Shown: piece after piece, positions 1-6,918 of the stretch
How the letters are laid out: the number at the start of each line of letters is the position of its first letter
How positions within the stretch are numbered: the stretch's first letter is position 1
From: Bacteroidia bacterium
GTDB lineage: Bacteria; Bacteroidota; Bacteroidia; Bacteroidales; Azobacteroidaceae
Direction of reading: 5' to 3'
Assembly: GCA_025996695.1 (NCBI GenBank)
Contig: BNTP01000091.1
Coordinates: forward strand, 1-8,508
DNA: 8,508 bases
Translations under genes and position numbers: made by a program
The notes under the pieces: generated by a model
Databases searched by the model: none
Told to the model about the DNA's origin: nothing
The model's input: the letters and a program-made list of their open reading frames with translations, nothing else

Positions 1-202
1 AACGCGCCCCCCCCAGGGAGGGAACGGGCGCGGGGGGGAGGGAAAAAAACCCCCAAACCCCCACCAAGAACCATTTTTCCTGTTTTGGTTTGTTGTTTTT
101 TTTTGTAAAATTGGGGTTAAAGCGGGAAACCGCGGGACCAAAGAATGCCCTTCCCCACCCTTGGGGGGGCAAAAAAATTTCCCCCCCCCCCCCCCCCCCC
201 CC
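1..202. other. Low-complexity contig end, probably unreliable sequence
   Basis: This stretch is dominated by runs of C, G, A and T, including 22 consecutive C at 181-202 and repeated blocks of 6-9 identical bases. It reads like the decayed end of a sequencing read rather than genomic DNA. Nothing here should be annotated as a gene. The sequence becomes normal in composition from about 203 onward. Confidence 0.8.
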
Positions 203-258
203 ATGTAAGTTACTGATAATGAGGGAGTTATGAGCGATATTTTTTTGTTGCTTACCAT
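202..258 (-). CDS. N-terminal fragment of an unidentified leftward gene
   Basis: A leftward reading frame begins with ATG at 258-256 and reads MVSNKKISLITPSLSVTYM before running into the poly-C artefact, so only about 19 residues can be trusted. An in-frame ATG also lies at 294-292, which would add 12 residues. That upstream ATG begins only 8 bases after the -7 box of the promoter just upstream, which would leave almost no leader, so the 258 start is preferred. The segment is too short to recognise a family. The KKISLITPSLSV string is loosely like the first beta strand of some glycosyltransferases, but that is only a guess. The evidence for a gene is the correctly placed promoter and the open frame. 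Confidence 0.35.
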
Positions 259-301
259 TTGTCGTATTCTAATTGATTCGCGAAAGTCGCACATTAATTT
301 G

Positions 302-332
302 CAAAGGTACAAACTATTTTCATATAATCACA
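302..332 (-). promoter_or_regulatory. Bacteroides-type promoter for the left-edge gene
   Basis: On the minus strand the -7 box TACCTTTG occupies 309-302. A weak -33 match (TGTG, 332-329) lies 19 bases upstream. The -7 box fits the TAnnTTTG consensus exactly and shares the nonamer GTACCTTTG with three other promoters in this window. It points left, toward the partial gene at the contig end. Confidence 0.6.
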
Positions 333-362
333 CATTATTTATCAATTTTCCGGGCAATCGCA

Positions 363-1286
363 TCAAATTTTAAGGAATTTTCTTTTTAGCCGCAACCATA
401 CGTCCAGTGTGCCTTTGCTAATTGTGAAATACGGTGTTTGGGTGGCACCAAATTGTTGAAAAAAATGCGCGATTCCGGGAATCATCGAACCACAAAAATC
501 GAAAGTTTTCGCTTGTCCGGACACATCCTGAATCACTTGCCAAAGCACGGCAGTCTGTGCACCGGAATTTCTAAACTGAGTATCAACTCCCGCCGCAATA
601 TAATAAGCACGCTCGGATTGCCAGGCACAGAAAACCGCTGCGTGCAATTTATTTCCGGCATCGTATGCACCCCAAATGGCACCTTGCTCGCGTTTTAACG
701 CTTGCTCAATGACGGTTTTTAATACCGATAGCGCAGGAGCTTTCTTTTTTTGTCGCGCATACACCATCGCATTCAGTTGTAAAAAGGCGTCTACCGGCAC
801 GTTTTTTTGAATGGTGATATTGAATTTTTTATGTGCTTTTTGAATGTTGCGTCGAATATTTTCGCTCAAATTTTTCCACATAAATTCGTGGGATGTCATC
901 AATGGCATGATATAATTGTAGCGCGTCGTTTGTTTGTAGCCCTCCCAATAAAAAGGTTGCCAATCGGTGAAAGAGGAGAGAAAATTGACAAAAAAACTTT
1001 TTGTTGGCGGTAGTTGGCGGACAAAATAAGCCGTAATCGCTTGTTTTGGGCACGCTTCACACCAAATTCCCATGCTTTGCGTAAAAGGCGGCATCGAAAT
1101 AACGCCCTTACAAGGGGTGTAGACAGGCATCGCGGCGAGTATCGCCCCTTTATCGTTTTCATAAAGCAGCACATCCCAAAATGGAGCGCCGCACACGCAA
1201 TTCAGCCACCAATCCTGCAAATAAAGCGGAATTGACGGCTCATCCTGGCATAAACGCATGTATTTTTCTTTATCGGTAAGTTTCAT
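363..1286 (-). CDS. FemAB/GNAT-like acyltransferase family protein
   Basis: This 307-residue cytoplasmic protein has no signal peptide or membrane segment. The N-terminal half holds SIPLYLQDWWLNCV (about 18-31) and a PVYTPCKGVISMPPFTQSMG stretch (54-73). A basic SENIRRNIQKA motif is at 141-151. Near the C-terminus, FDFCGSMIPGIAHFFQQFGA (262-281) matches the DFxGSM...FFxxFGa pattern of FemAB-like and Acetyltransf_6 (GNAT-fold) proteins. Relatives in Bacteroidetes are mostly uncharacterised; FemAB enzymes transfer aminoacyl groups to peptidoglycan precursors, so a cell-envelope role is possible but not shown. The ATG at 1286-1284 lies about 24 bases downstream of the predicted transcription start. 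The gene is divergent from folP, ends with TGA, and shows no clear downstream terminator. The family call is fairly secure; the substrate is unknown. Confidence 0.8.
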   Translation of the reverse strand: MKLTDKEKYMRLCQDEPSIPLYLQDWWLNCVCGAPFWDVLLYENDKGAILAAMPVYTPCKGVISMPPFTQSMGIWCEACPKQAITAYFVRQLPPTKSFFVNFLSSFTDWQPFYWEGYKQTTRYNYIMPLMTSHEFMWKNLSENIRRNIQKAHKKFNITIQKNVPVDAFLQLNAMVYARQKKKAPALSVLKTVIEQALKREQGAIWGAYDAGNKLHAAVFCAWQSERAYYIAAGVDTQFRNSGAQTAVLWQVIQDVSGQAKTFDFCGSMIPGIAHFFQQFGATQTPYFTISKGTLDVWLRLKRKFLKI

Positions 1287-1311
1287 AATTCAAAATTATT
1301 GCGTACCTTTG
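1281..1311 (+). promoter_or_regulatory. folP promoter (Bacteroides -33/-7 type)
   Basis: The -7 box TACCTTTG (1304-1311) is an exact TAnnTTTG match. TTTC (1281-1284), one mismatch from TTTG, lies exactly 19 bases upstream as the -33 box. Transcription would begin near 1316-1319, giving folP a leader of about 30 bases. The -33 box overlaps the start codon of the divergent acyltransferase gene. Confidence 0.7.
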
Positions 1312-1314
1312 GGG

Positions 1315-1345
1315 CAAAATTAGTATAAATTTTCTAAACGGCAAA
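1315..1345 (-). promoter_or_regulatory. Divergent promoter for the acyltransferase gene
   Basis: On the minus strand, TTTG (1345-1342), a 19-base spacer and TAATTTTG (1322-1315) form a perfect match to the Bacteroides TTTG-N19-TAnnTTTG promoter. The -33 box abuts the folP start codon at 1346. Its -7 box is only 3 bp from the -7 box of the folP promoter, so the two promoters physically overlap. Confidence 0.65.
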
Positions 1346-2182
1346 ATGACGAGTACGCTCAAAGGCGAATTGATGGATTTTAATACCCCCAAAGTCATGG
1401 GGATACTGAATGTCACGCCCGATTCTTTTTTTTCAAACAGCCGCAAGCAAACTGAAAAAGAAATTGCGCAACGGGTCATTCAAATCATGGACGAAGGTGC
1501 GGACATGATTGATGTGGGCGGCTATTCGTCGCGTCCCAATGCCGCGTTTGTCAGCGAAGAAGAGGAAATGCAGCGGTTGCGTTTTGGTTTGGAAATCCTT
1601 TTCAGAGAAGCACCAAAGGCGATTGTTTCGATTGATACGTTTCGTGCAGCTGTGGCTCGCGAGTGTGTGGAAAAATTTGGCGCGACGATTATTAACGATA
1701 TTGCAGCGGGCGAATTAGATGCCAAAATGTTTGACACGGTGGCGGATTTGCAAGTGCCTTATTGCATCATGCACCTGCGGGGAACGCCCCAAACGATGAT
1801 GGAGCATATCCATTACGACCGGTTGATGCCCGATATTTTGAAATATTTTGCGGAGAAAGTCGCTATTCTCAATCAAAAAGGGGTGAACGACATTTGGATT
1901 GATCCGGGCTTTGGTTTTAGTAAAACGACCGCACAAAATTACGAGGTTTTGAATCATTTAGACCAATTTGCCGTTTTTGAAATGCCCGTTTTGGTTGGTT
2001 TTTCACGAAAAACGATGATTCGGGACGTGCTCAAAATAACCGCAGAAGATGCTCTGAACGGGACAACGGCTCTTAATATGTTTTCTTTAACGAAGGGCGC
2101 ACATATTATTCGGGTGCACGACGTGAAAGAGGCGGTACAAACGGTGAGGTTGTTTAACACCATACAGCAAAATAATTCATAA
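1346..2182 (+). CDS. folP: Dihydropteroate synthase
   Basis: The enzyme condenses 7,8-dihydropterin pyrophosphate with p-aminobenzoate to form dihydropteroate in folate synthesis; it is the sulfonamide target. All hallmark motifs of the TIM-barrel fold are present: MGILNVTPDSF (18-28), DVGGYSSRP (56-64), SIDTFR (95-100), IINDIAAG (115-122), MHLRGTP (142-148), DPGFGFSK (186-193), GFSRK (218-222) and RVHD (256-259). The length of 278 residues is normal for the family. The ATG at 1346 is chosen because it keeps the short lead-in strand before MGILNVTP and suits the promoter; a second ATG at 1373 would remove that strand. The stop is 16 bases before cdaA, which suggests co-transcription. No resistance change can be judged without an alignment. 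Confidence 0.96.
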   Translation: MTSTLKGELMDFNTPKVMGILNVTPDSFFSNSRKQTEKEIAQRVIQIMDEGADMIDVGGYSSRPNAAFVSEEEEMQRLRFGLEILFREAPKAIVSIDTFRAAVARECVEKFGATIINDIAAGELDAKMFDTVADLQVPYCIMHLRGTPQTMMEHIHYDRLMPDILKYFAEKVAILNQKGVNDIWIDPGFGFSKTTAQNYEVLNHLDQFAVFEMPVLVGFSRKTMIRDVLKITAEDALNGTTALNMFSLTKGAHIIRVHDVKEAVQTVRLFNTIQQNNS

Positions 2183-2192
2183 TTCATAATTA
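2173..2192. repeat. Short tandem/palindromic AATTCATAATT repeat in the folP-cdaA gap
   Basis: The 7-base unit TTCATAA is repeated in tandem (2177-2183 and 2184-2190). The folP stop codon falls inside the first copy. A related ATAATTC segment lies just upstream of the acyltransferase start near 1285. It is AT-rich junction DNA of unknown role and shows no resemblance to a ribosome binding site. Confidence 0.45.
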
Positions 2193-2198
2193 GTTTCA

Positions 2199-2981
2199 AT
2201 GCATAATATATTGACTCATTTTGGCATCAAAGATGCCGTCGACATCCTTTTGGTCGCGTTTTTTCTCTATCAGATTTACCGGTTGATGAAAAAAACGGGC
2301 ACAACTGCCATCTTTTTGGGAGTATTGGCGTTTGTGGCTCTGTGGATTGTTATTTCACAAGTGCTTGACATGCGACTGATGGGTGCTATTTTGGACAAAT
2401 TGATTAGCGGCGGTTTTATTTTGTTAGTCATCGTGTTTCAAAAAGAAATTCGTGAATTACTCCAAGCCGTAGGGTCAAACAAGGGCATCAAGGCGTTTAT
2501 CAAGCTATTCAAACCCAAAATGGACAGCTCGGTCGAAAGTAATTTGTCGTATGCGATGCCTATTGTGATGGCCTCCATGGATATGGCAAAACGGAAAGAA
2601 GGAGCGCTCATCGCCATTCAACGGACGGTTTCGTTAGACACGTTTATTGACACGGGCGAAGAAATCAATGCCAATTTAAGTTCGCGCCTGATTGAAAACA
2701 TCTTTTTCAAAAATAGCCCGTTGCATGATGGCGCCATGATTATTGTGGGCAAAAAAATCAAAGCCGCCTCCTGCATCCTACCCGTTTCTCAGCGGCAAAA
2801 TATTCCGCCACACCTCGGTCTGCGCCACCGTTCGGCACTCGGACTGTCCGAAGAAACCGACGCCATCGTGATTATCGTTTCCGAAGAAACCGGTCGCATC
2901 TCCGTGGCACACAACGGTCAAATTGTTGAAAACATCTCCGGCGAAGAGTTGCAGAAGTACATCATTTCGACCAAAGAGTAG
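2199..2981 (+). CDS. cdaA: Diadenylate cyclase, CdaA type (c-di-AMP synthase)
   Basis: The enzyme joins two ATP into cyclic di-AMP, a second messenger linked to potassium, osmotic and cell-wall homeostasis. Three hydrophobic membrane segments are visible near residues 13-30, 36-55 and 65-80. The cytoplasmic DisA_N/DAC domain follows, with LHDGAMIIV (175-183, DGA motif), LGLRHRSALG (206-215, RHR motif) and SEETGRISV (228-236). The length of 260 residues is typical of CdaA. The gene lies 16 bases after folP and has no promoter match of its own in the gap, so it is probably transcribed with folP. A folP-cdaA pairing is familiar in Bacteroidetes, whereas Firmicutes typically have cdaA-cdaR-glmM; no cdaR or glmM follows here. 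No Shine-Dalgarno sequence precedes the ATG, as is usual in this phylum. Confidence 0.95.
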   Translation: MHNILTHFGIKDAVDILLVAFFLYQIYRLMKKTGTTAIFLGVLAFVALWIVISQVLDMRLMGAILDKLISGGFILLVIVFQKEIRELLQAVGSNKGIKAFIKLFKPKMDSSVESNLSYAMPIVMASMDMAKRKEGALIAIQRTVSLDTFIDTGEEINANLSSRLIENIFFKNSPLHDGAMIIVGKKIKAASCILPVSQRQNIPPHLGLRHRSALGLSEETDAIVIIVSEETGRISVAHNGQIVENISGEELQKYIISTKE

Positions 2982-3026
2982 TTTTTCAACAAAACGCAGC
3001 CGCCAATAATATTTTCACCTTTTATC

Positions 3027-3057
3027 TTGGATGATTTAGATTTTAGTAGTACCTTTG
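3027..3057 (+). promoter_or_regulatory. Promoter of the restriction-modification segment
   Basis: TTG (3027-3029), a 20-base spacer and TACCTTTG (3050-3057) form a Bacteroides-type promoter. Transcription should start near 3062-3066, so the ATG at 3072 would have a leader of fewer than about 10 bases. The alternative in-frame ATG at 3105 would have a leader of about 40 bases. Confidence 0.7.
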
Positions 3058-3071
3058 TCGAAACATAAAGC

Positions 3072-5708
3072 ATGGGAACTTTATTGGAAAATAATATTCT
3101 TGAAATGTTTCCTCTTTTGACTGAAAGCAAAGAGGCAGGGGTTTTATTGACAAAAGATTACGAAAAAATTTCCAAAGATTTTTCTCCTGAAATTCTTTTT
3201 GCATTGGAAACGGCCAATAAAAAATTCAATGCCGATGCTGTTTATTTCCGCCATTTTCCTGATGGCAGAGCGGATATTCCTCAATTATATATTTTCGATT
3301 ATAGCAACAAAACGCTATCACAAAACCAACGAAACGCTATACATAAGCAAATGTGGAATGGCTACCAGGTTCCCGCATATTGTATTGTGGAAAAATCGTC
3401 TGTTTTGATTTACGACTCGAGAGAAACGCCAAATCTCAAAAAAGATAATTATGCAAGTGAAGTAATAAAACTTACCGCAAAAGAAGTAGTAAACACGATA
3501 GGCTCTATTGCCGACGGTTTATTTTGGGAAGAATACAATAAAAATGAACATTTTAAATTTGAAGAATCGGCAGCAAGAGATTTAATTCAAGGATTGAAAA
3601 ATGTTTACAAAAAATTTCAGGAAAAATCAGGTATAGACTGCCATATTGCATTGAAATTGTTAGTTCAGAGTATTTTAATAAAATATTTGGAAGAACGGGA
3701 TGAGAAAAGTAAAAGCGGTTATTTTGCAAAGACCTATTTCAAAAAATATTTTCAGTGCGAGAACTTTTGTGATACGATTCGTAAAGGGAAATTGCTTGAT
3801 TTATTAGACAAACTTTCAGAAGATTTCAATGGAAAAGTTTTTGAATGGGGCAAAGCGACAGAAGAAGAAAAAGAGGCGCGAGTAACCATTCAACAAAAAA
3901 GTGTAACAGAGCTTGCCGACTATTTAGACGGAAATATTGACAATAATCAATATGTTTTGTGGCGGTTGTACTCGTTTGAACATTTGCCTGTGGAAGTAAT
4001 CAGTTCGGTATATGAAGAATTACTTACCAATAGCAAAGATATTGTTTATACACCCGAAATGATTGTCGGCACAATGGTTGACGAATGTATGCCGTTGAGT
4101 AAGCCGCAAAAGAATTTTAAATTGGCGGATGTGAGTTGCGGGTCGGGGATTTTCCTCGTCAAAGCATACAAACGACTTGTGCAATGGTGGCGATATGAAC
4201 AATGGCTGCAAACAGGGGAATTAAAAAAGCCCCCGTTAGATGTTTTAAAAAATTTAATAACAAAGAATATTTATGGAATAGATATTCAACAAGATGCCAT
4301 TCATCTATCGGTTTTCAGTTTGGCGTTAGCCGTTTTAGACGAAGTTGATTTGAATCCGCCGACTTGGGAACAACTCCAATTTCCCGATTTGAGCAACAAT
4401 ATTGTCAGGAAGAATTTTTTTGAATATATTGTTGATAATCCAATGAATGATTTTTCGTTGATTATTGGCAATCCGCCGTTTAATTTGCCACAGGTAAACG
4501 GAAAAGAGCCTGATAGAAAAGCCTATTTCAAGGAACTTAAAAAAGAAAACGGTTATCAAAGCGAAATCAATATTCCTGACGAAAATCCCGCATTACACTT
4601 TTTGACACAATCAATGAGGTTGCTCAAACCAGATGCAATACTTTGTCTGATTTTGCCTTCGGGACCGCTTCTGTATCAAAAGGATTTGAAATTCAAACAG
4701 GATTTCTTTTCAAAATATAATTTATTGGAAGTCATAGATTTTACAAAGTTGGCAGATAAACTTTGGGGTAAAAAAAATGTGGCTACTGCGGCAGTTTTTG
4801 TGCAAAAGTCGAAGCCTGACGACGAAAATGTGTTGCATTTGGTCGCCAATCGTACTTTTTCCAATGAAAACCGGTTATTTTTGGAGTTCGACCATTACGA
4901 TTTTCATTGGATTGATAAAAATGCGGTTTTATATAATCCATACATTTGGAAAGCCAATTTATTAGGCGGCGGACGGATTGTGCAACTGATTGAACGATTA
5001 TCGGAATTGCCAACGTTGGGCGATTATTTGAAAAAGAAAAAAAAGTGTGGTTGGAAATATTGTGAAGGTTATGCAGTTGGGAATAAAAAACAAAGATTGT
5101 ACGAATCCCTAATACAGAATAACGTAATAAATAGGTTTCATATTTTAACAACAAGTACAAGGCTATTGATTGGTAGAATTACTGCAATGTCAAAAAGAGA
5201 GATTGATAATTTGCCTTTTGCAGAAGATGAAATAGTTTTAAGTATCGCTGAAAAATTAGTGGTACAAGATGTATTATCATATTTCTCGAAACAAAATCAA
5301 GCATTGTTATCCAACAATGCAAAAATCAATAATGACATAAATTTATTTGCAACAACCTTTTGCAAAGTCCTCAACAGCATTTACCAAACAGAAGAAAAAT
5401 CATTTCAACTGTTCAAAATTTTAGATGCGGGAAAATATTATGCACTGCATTTTGAGTATCTGTCTGGAAAAGTCAAGACAGCAAAAGAAAGTACAAACGA
5501 TTTAGAACAATACATAGAAGAAATTATACCTTCCGTTAAAGACGAGCAGAAAACAACTCATTTTCAACGTATAATGAAATTTTACGGAAAAGATTGCATT
5601 ATATTGGTAAAACCCAAGCAATTACGTTATTGGTTGCCTTCTATTGCGTTGAGAGATGCCGATGAAGTATTTGCCGATTATTATAAATCACGCTACCCTA
5701 ATGCTTAA
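3072..5708 (+). CDS. N6-adenine DNA methyltransferase, large (type IIG/Eco57I-like) RM protein
   Basis: This 878-residue protein should transfer methyl groups from S-adenosylmethionine to adenine in DNA. A helical region leads into VYTPEMIVGTMVDEC (325-339, the region before motif I). Then follow ADVSCGSGIFLV (352-363, SAM-binding motif I), IYGIDIQQDAIHLSVFSLA (400-418) and IIGNPPF (464-470, the NPPF catalytic motif IV of adenine methyltransferases). DAILCLILPSGPLL (521-534) continues the core. Residues about 630-720 probably hold target recognition, and the C-terminal RYWLPSIALRDADEVF (852-867) is well formed. The first 130 residues contain an alpha/beta segment (NADAVYFRHF, DIPQLYIFDY, QVPAYCIV, VLIYDSR) reminiscent of a degenerate nuclease fold, but no clear PD-(D/E)XK triad is visible, so cleavage activity is unproven. 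The start may be 3072 or Met12 at 3105. The gene is visibly more AT-rich than folP/cdaA, consistent with acquisition, and its stop overlaps the next ORF. Confidence 0.88.
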   Translation: MGTLLENNILEMFPLLTESKEAGVLLTKDYEKISKDFSPEILFALETANKKFNADAVYFRHFPDGRADIPQLYIFDYSNKTLSQNQRNAIHKQMWNGYQVPAYCIVEKSSVLIYDSRETPNLKKDNYASEVIKLTAKEVVNTIGSIADGLFWEEYNKNEHFKFEESAARDLIQGLKNVYKKFQEKSGIDCHIALKLLVQSILIKYLEERDEKSKSGYFAKTYFKKYFQCENFCDTIRKGKLLDLLDKLSEDFNGKVFEWGKATEEEKEARVTIQQKSVTELADYLDGNIDNNQYVLWRLYSFEHLPVEVISSVYEELLTNSKDIVYTPEMIVGTMVDECMPLSKPQKNFKLADVSCGSGIFLVKAYKRLVQWWRYEQWLQTGELKKPPLDVLKNLITKNIYGIDIQQDAIHLSVFSLALAVLDEVDLNPPTWEQLQFPDLSNNIVRKNFFEYIVDNPMNDFSLIIGNPPFNLPQVNGKEPDRKAYFKELKKENGYQSEINIPDENPALHFLTQSMRLLKPDAILCLILPSGPLLYQKDLKFKQDFFSKYNLLEVIDFTKLADKLWGKKNVATAAVFVQKSKPDDENVLHLVANRTFSNENRLFLEFDHYDFHWIDKNAVLYNPYIWKANLLGGGRIVQLIERLSELPTLGDYLKKKKKCGWKYCEGYAVGNKKQRLYESLIQNNVINRFHILTTSTRLLIGRITAMSKREIDNLPFAEDEIVLSIAEKLVVQDVLSYFSKQNQALLSNNAKINNDINLFATTFCKVLNSIYQTEEKSFQLFKILDAGKYYALHFEYLSGKVKTAKESTNDLEQYIEEIIPSVKDEQKTTHFQRIMKFYGKDCIILVKPKQLRYWLPSIALRDADEVFADYYKSRYPNA

Positions 5709-6086
5709 AGATAGAGAGACAATACAACTACCGCCGCAAGACAGCATTAGCGTTACGTCAAACTTTGAAACCGAAAAAGTTTGGCAATTTATTGATTATA
5801 ACATTTCTGGATTTCCGCCTTATTATCAGTCAATAAGAGGTTATCTATCTGCGGAATGTTTGGCTATGTTCAAAATGATATGCCTGCAAATTGGGTTGAT
5901 AAAATCAATGGTTGGATTGAAGAATTATCGGGAACAAACAACGATACTACAATTAGTTGGACAAAAGAAGAAATCTTAAAAAAGGATGTTTCATTTACAC
6001 TGGTAGATAAATATTATTCTAAGCACAAAAGATTGTCATTGAACTATTTATTAATACGACATTATTTTATTCCACTATTCAAGTAA
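5701..6086 (+). pseudogene. Frameshifted small partner ORF of the methyltransferase
   Basis: An ATG at 5701 overlaps the methyltransferase stop by 8 bases (ATGCTTAA), a layout typical of translational coupling. The first frame reads MLKDRETIQLPPQD... through YNISGFPPYYQSIRGYLSAE and then becomes unconvincing. A second frame is protein-like from MFGYVQNDMPANWVDK (5856) to LLIRHYFIPLFK and stops with TAA at 6084-6086. Joining them needs one extra A at the GGAATG near 5854-5857 (GCG GAA ATG TTT), which would restore a continuous protein of 128 residues. This is either a real one-base deletion or a sequencing error. The second frame has a TAA at 5799-5801, so it cannot begin earlier than 5802. 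I do not recognise the family. Position and coupling suggest a component of the same RM system, possibly an accessory subunit or nuclease remnant. Confidence 0.6.
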
Positions 6087-6120
6087 ATTTTTCCCCAAAA
6101 AAGACTCGCTGCCACCAATA

Positions 6121-6151
6121 TAAAAACACTGCAACCTTGCGGAAGCAGTGT
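6121..6151 (-). terminator. Intrinsic terminator of the rpsF-rpsR-rplI operon
   Basis: On the minus strand, ACACTGC (6151-6145) pairs with GCAGTGT (6132-6126). Inside, after two T/T mismatches, CC pairs with GG around a GCAA loop, and TTTTTA (6125-6120) follows. It starts 31 bases after the rplI stop. On the plus strand the hairpin is preceded by A residues but not followed by T, so it should not terminate the rightward RM transcript efficiently. Confidence 0.8.
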
Positions 6152-6182
6152 CCTCTCGTATAAAAAAAATGAACAAGAAAAC

Positions 6183-6626
6183 CTATTCCGAAACTACATC
6201 AAAAGGAATTTCTACTGAAATTTCTTTGTGTAGCTTAACGATGGCTTTATAAGAGCCAACTTCCTTGACGGCATCTTTGATGTAAATCGTTTTGCGATCA
6301 ACATCGAAGCCTTTTTTAGCCAATTCTTCAGCGATTTGAATCGTTGTGATAGAGCCGAAAATCGTGCCTGTTGAACTGGTTTTTGCACCGGTTGTCAATG
6401 TCACGCCTTCCAATTTCGCAGCTAATGCTACAGCATCGGCTTTGATTTTTTCCAACTTGTGAGCACGTTGCTTCTGATTTTCCGCCAACACTTTCTTGGC
6501 AGATTCGGATGCAATGACTGCTTTCTTTTGCGGAATCAAAAAATTCCGTCCGTAACCGTCTTTCACGTTCACTATATCGTCCTTGTAACCAAGTCCGTGA
6601 ATATCTTCTGTTAATATAACTTGCAT
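6183..6626 (-). CDS. rplI: 50S ribosomal protein bL9
   Basis: bL9 binds 23S rRNA near the base of the L1 stalk and helps keep translational fidelity. The 147-residue protein has the N-terminal domain [19 protein letters not shown] with [16 protein letters not shown] (21-36), a long charged connecting helix (about 40-75), and a C-terminal domain containing [16 protein letters not shown]. The length is normal. It is the last gene of the rpsF-rpsR-rplI operon, 16 bases after the rpsR stop. It ends with TAG and is followed by an intrinsic terminator. It has an unusually strong Shine-Dalgarno site for this phylum. Confidence 0.97.
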   Translation of the reverse strand: MQVILTEDIHGLGYKDDIVNVKDGYGRNFLIPQKKAVIASESAKKVLAENQKQRAHKLEKIKADAVALAAKLEGVTLTTGAKTSSTGTIFGSITTIQIAEELAKKGFDVDRKTIYIKDAVKEVGSYKAIVKLHKEISVEIPFDVVSE

Positions 6627-6633
6627 AATTAAT

Positions 6634-6639
6634 CCTCCT
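6634..6639 (-). promoter_or_regulatory. Strong Shine-Dalgarno site of rplI
   Basis: The minus strand reads AAAGGAGG immediately before ATTAATT and the ATG, with 7 bases between the AGGAGG core and the start codon. This is a near-complete match to the 16S anti-Shine-Dalgarno sequence. Such sites are rare in Bacteroidetes; folP, cdaA and the methyltransferase here have none. Confidence 0.8.
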
Positions 6640-6642
6640 TTT

Positions 6643-6915
6643 TTATTTCATTAAATCGGTTACGTAAGGAAGCAATGCCAAGTGACGGGCACGCTTAACT
6701 GCCTGAGAGATGCGGTGTTGAAACTTCAATGAAGTACCGGTTATCCGACGGGGCAGGATTTTTCCTTGCTCATTCAAAAACTTTTTCAAAAATTCGGGAT
6801 CTTTGTAGTCAATAAACTTGATTCCGTTCTTTTTGAAACGACAATATTTTTTCTTCTTAACGTCAACCGTTAGAGGAGTTAAGTAACGAATTTCTGAGTT
6901 GTTGTTTGCTGCCAT
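6643..6915 (-). CDS. rpsR: 30S ribosomal protein bS18
   Basis: bS18 binds with bS6 on the platform of the small subunit. The 90-residue protein shows the family core [18 protein letters not shown] (about 22-39), the [20 protein letters not shown] segment (53-72) and [13 protein letters not shown] (72-84). Only one cysteine is present, so this is a non-zinc-binding form. The start codon lies 3 bases after the rpsF stop, and its ribosome binding site sits within the last codons of rpsF. In Bacteroidetes, bS18 is one of the proteins reported to bury the 16S anti-Shine-Dalgarno sequence, which makes its own strong site notable. Confidence 0.97.
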   Translation of the reverse strand: MAANNNSEIRYLTPLTVDVKKKKYCRFKKNGIKFIDYKDPEFLKKFLNEQGKILPRRITGTSLKFQHRISQAVKRARHLALLPYVTDLMK

Positions 6916-6918
6916 GAT

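Noticed and set aside
1..202. Poly-C/poly-G tracts as a possible phase-variable homopolymer switch
   Set aside because: The whole 200-base end is degraded into runs of every base, which fits poor base calling better than one defined slippery tract inside a gene.
4783..5160. 125-codon leftward open frame inside the methyltransferase gene
   Set aside because: It is antisense to a well-conserved coding region and its predicted protein has no coherent domain features.
6121..6151. Bidirectional terminator shared by the RM segment and the ribosomal operon
   Set aside because: Only the minus-strand reading has a following T tract; on the plus strand the hairpin is followed by CCTCTCG.
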